From positions 1 through 64,000 of the forward strand of contig NZ_FOHV01000011.1 of assembly GCF_900111395.1 (NCBI RefSeq): a stretch of DNA of 64,000 bases, written 5' to 3'. Position 1 is the stretch's first letter; the number at the start of each line of letters is the position of its first letter. Made by a program: the position numbers and the translations under genes. Below, piece by piece: positions 63,329-64,000 of this stretch. Source of the stretch: Thorsellia anophelis DSM 18579. GTDB taxonomy: Bacteria; Pseudomonadota; Gammaproteobacteria; Enterobacterales; Thorselliaceae. The notes below the pieces were generated by a model. It was not told the origin of the DNA, did not search any database, and saw only the letters and a program-made list of their open reading frames with translations.

Positions 63329-64000
63329 TTATGAGATTATATGTGTTCCTGTTTCGTTTCTGAGAGCTGGTAATAATTTTTCTGGTAACGTGATAATAGC
63401 TCGTTGACCACCAGAGCGCACAAATGAAAGTGCTGCATCTATTTTAGGAAGCATACTACCTGCTGGAAAATGACCTTCTTTTTTATATTCCTCAATTTCA
63501 TTTACTGTTACCTCACCTAAGCTTTTCTGTGTAGGCTTGCCAAAGTTTACTGCCACATTTTCAACACCTGTAGTAATCAATAAAATATCAGCATTTAATG
63601 TTCTTGCTAGCAATTCAGTAGAGAGATCTTTATCAATTACAGCATCAACACCAGATAGTAAACTCACCTCGTTTTCAATAGTTGATACAACAGGAATACC
63701 ACCGCCTCCTATAGCAATAACAACATTTTGATTTTCAATTAATTGCATAATGGTATTAAGTTCAACAATATTCATTGGAGTAGGTGAAGGAACGACTCTT
63801 CTATACCCTCTTCCTGAATCTTCAACAAATGACCAAGTAGGATTTTCCTGCTGTAAAGTATTTTTTTCTTCAAGTGAAAAAAATGAACCAATTGGTTTGC
63901 TTGGTTTTTTAAATGAAGGATCAGCACTATCAACCTCTACTTGTGTTAATACAGTCACAACATTTCTTTGAACTTTTCTAGAGCGCAATTCATTTTGCAA
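63329..64000 (-). CDS. arcC: Carbamate kinase, C-terminal part, cut by window edge
   Basis: An amino-acid-kinase-family enzyme that makes ATP from carbamoyl phosphate, usually after ornithine or allantoin-derived carbamoylation. Visible motifs: F-V-E-D-S-G-R-G-Y-R-R-V-V-P-S-P, V-I-A-I-G-G-G-G-I-P-V, D-A-V-I-D-K-D, and G-S-M-L-P-K-I-D-A-A. Carbamate kinases have about 310 residues, so about 90 N-terminal residues lie outside the window. Whether it belongs to arginine deiminase or purine degradation cannot be told. Confidence 0.92.
   Translation of the reverse strand: MQNELRSRKVQRNVVTVLTQVEVDSADPSFKKPSKPIGSFFSLEEKNTLQQENPTWSFVEDSGRGYRRVVPSPTPMNIVELNTIMQLIENQNVVIAIGGGGIPVVSTIENEVSLLSGVDAVIDKDLSTELLARTLNADILLITTGVENVAVNFGKPTQKSLGEVTVNEIEEYKKEGHFPAGSMLPKIDAALSFVRSGGQRAIITLPEKLLPALRNETGTHIIS

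Noticed and set aside
1-64000. CRISPR arrays, tRNA and rRNA genes
   Set aside because: No regularly spaced direct repeats and no tRNA or rRNA signatures were seen on reading.

Overview
The window reads as the chromosome of an AT-rich gammaproteobacterium. Almost every housekeeping protein is closest, by recalled sequence, to its Escherichia coli counterpart (udk, recB, nrdA-nrdB-yfaE, rfaH, ypfN-dapE-yffB, bcp, dapA-bamC-purC, ybhA, ydfG, topB, fabB, znuACB, yfiF, yciH, smrB, yciB, nfo, yoaE, hspQ, fabI-rnb). Base composition and gene order are not enterobacterial. An insect-gut Orbaceae (Gilliamella-like) or a relative is my inference from the AT bias and the mix of genes; no rRNA or marker here proves it.

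Layout. 0-2.5 kb is accessory: the 3' end of an IS3-family element has cut into a polymorphic-toxin gene whose C-terminus survives as a pseudogene, followed by a likely immunity gene, a repeat-rich gene-free stretch and a small orphan gene. 2.7-12 kb holds udk, recB, the ribonucleotide reductase operon under an NrdR-like box, and rfaH. 12-16.3 kb is a run of transporters (GltP, ArsB and EamA types) and a lone mannose-family EIIA. 16.3-22.3 kb is lysine/peptidoglycan precursor metabolism (dapE, dapA), bcp, a shortened BamC and purC. 22.7-24.5 kb is a hipBA module with a frameshifted hipA. 24.8-30.5 kb is sohB and a complete riboflavin operon (ribD-ribE-ribBA-ribH) behind an FMN riboswitch. 30.9-32.6 kb is a second toxin-antitoxin locus: an intact XRE-ImmA/IrrE gene with a wrecked PIN toxin. 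33-39.7 kb carries ydfG, ybhA, topB and two tandem potF-like genes. 39.7-41.3 kb is a 1.6-kb gene-free region with three identically built inverted pairs of DnaA-box-like nonamers. 41.3-53.2 kb returns to housekeeping: acyP, fabB with two FabR-like operators, znuACB with a Zur box, yfiF, yciH, smrB, yciB, a SulP transporter and nfo. 53.8-55.5 kb is a second, intact hipBA module flanked on both sides by the same operator pair. 55.9-57.7 kb is accessory (two small membrane-anchored orphans, an IS110 fragment). 57.9-64 kb holds yoaE, hspQ, fabI, rnb and the 3' part of a carbamate kinase gene.

How the parts work together. Several transcription units carry recognisable control: NrdR for nrdAB-yfaE, FMN for rib genes with a likely translation-blocking hairpin at ribD, FabR for fabB, Zur for znuACB, and self-built palindromes upstream of all three toxin-antitoxin loci. 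The toxin-antitoxin story is striking: of three type II-like modules and one polymorphic-toxin module, three have lost the toxin while the antitoxin or immunity gene is still open.

The most unusual observation is the 40.6-41.3 kb array of DnaA-box pairs in a long gene-free region, a candidate origin, DnaA-titrating site, or operator set for an unknown regulator. No CRISPR array, tRNA or rRNA gene was seen.
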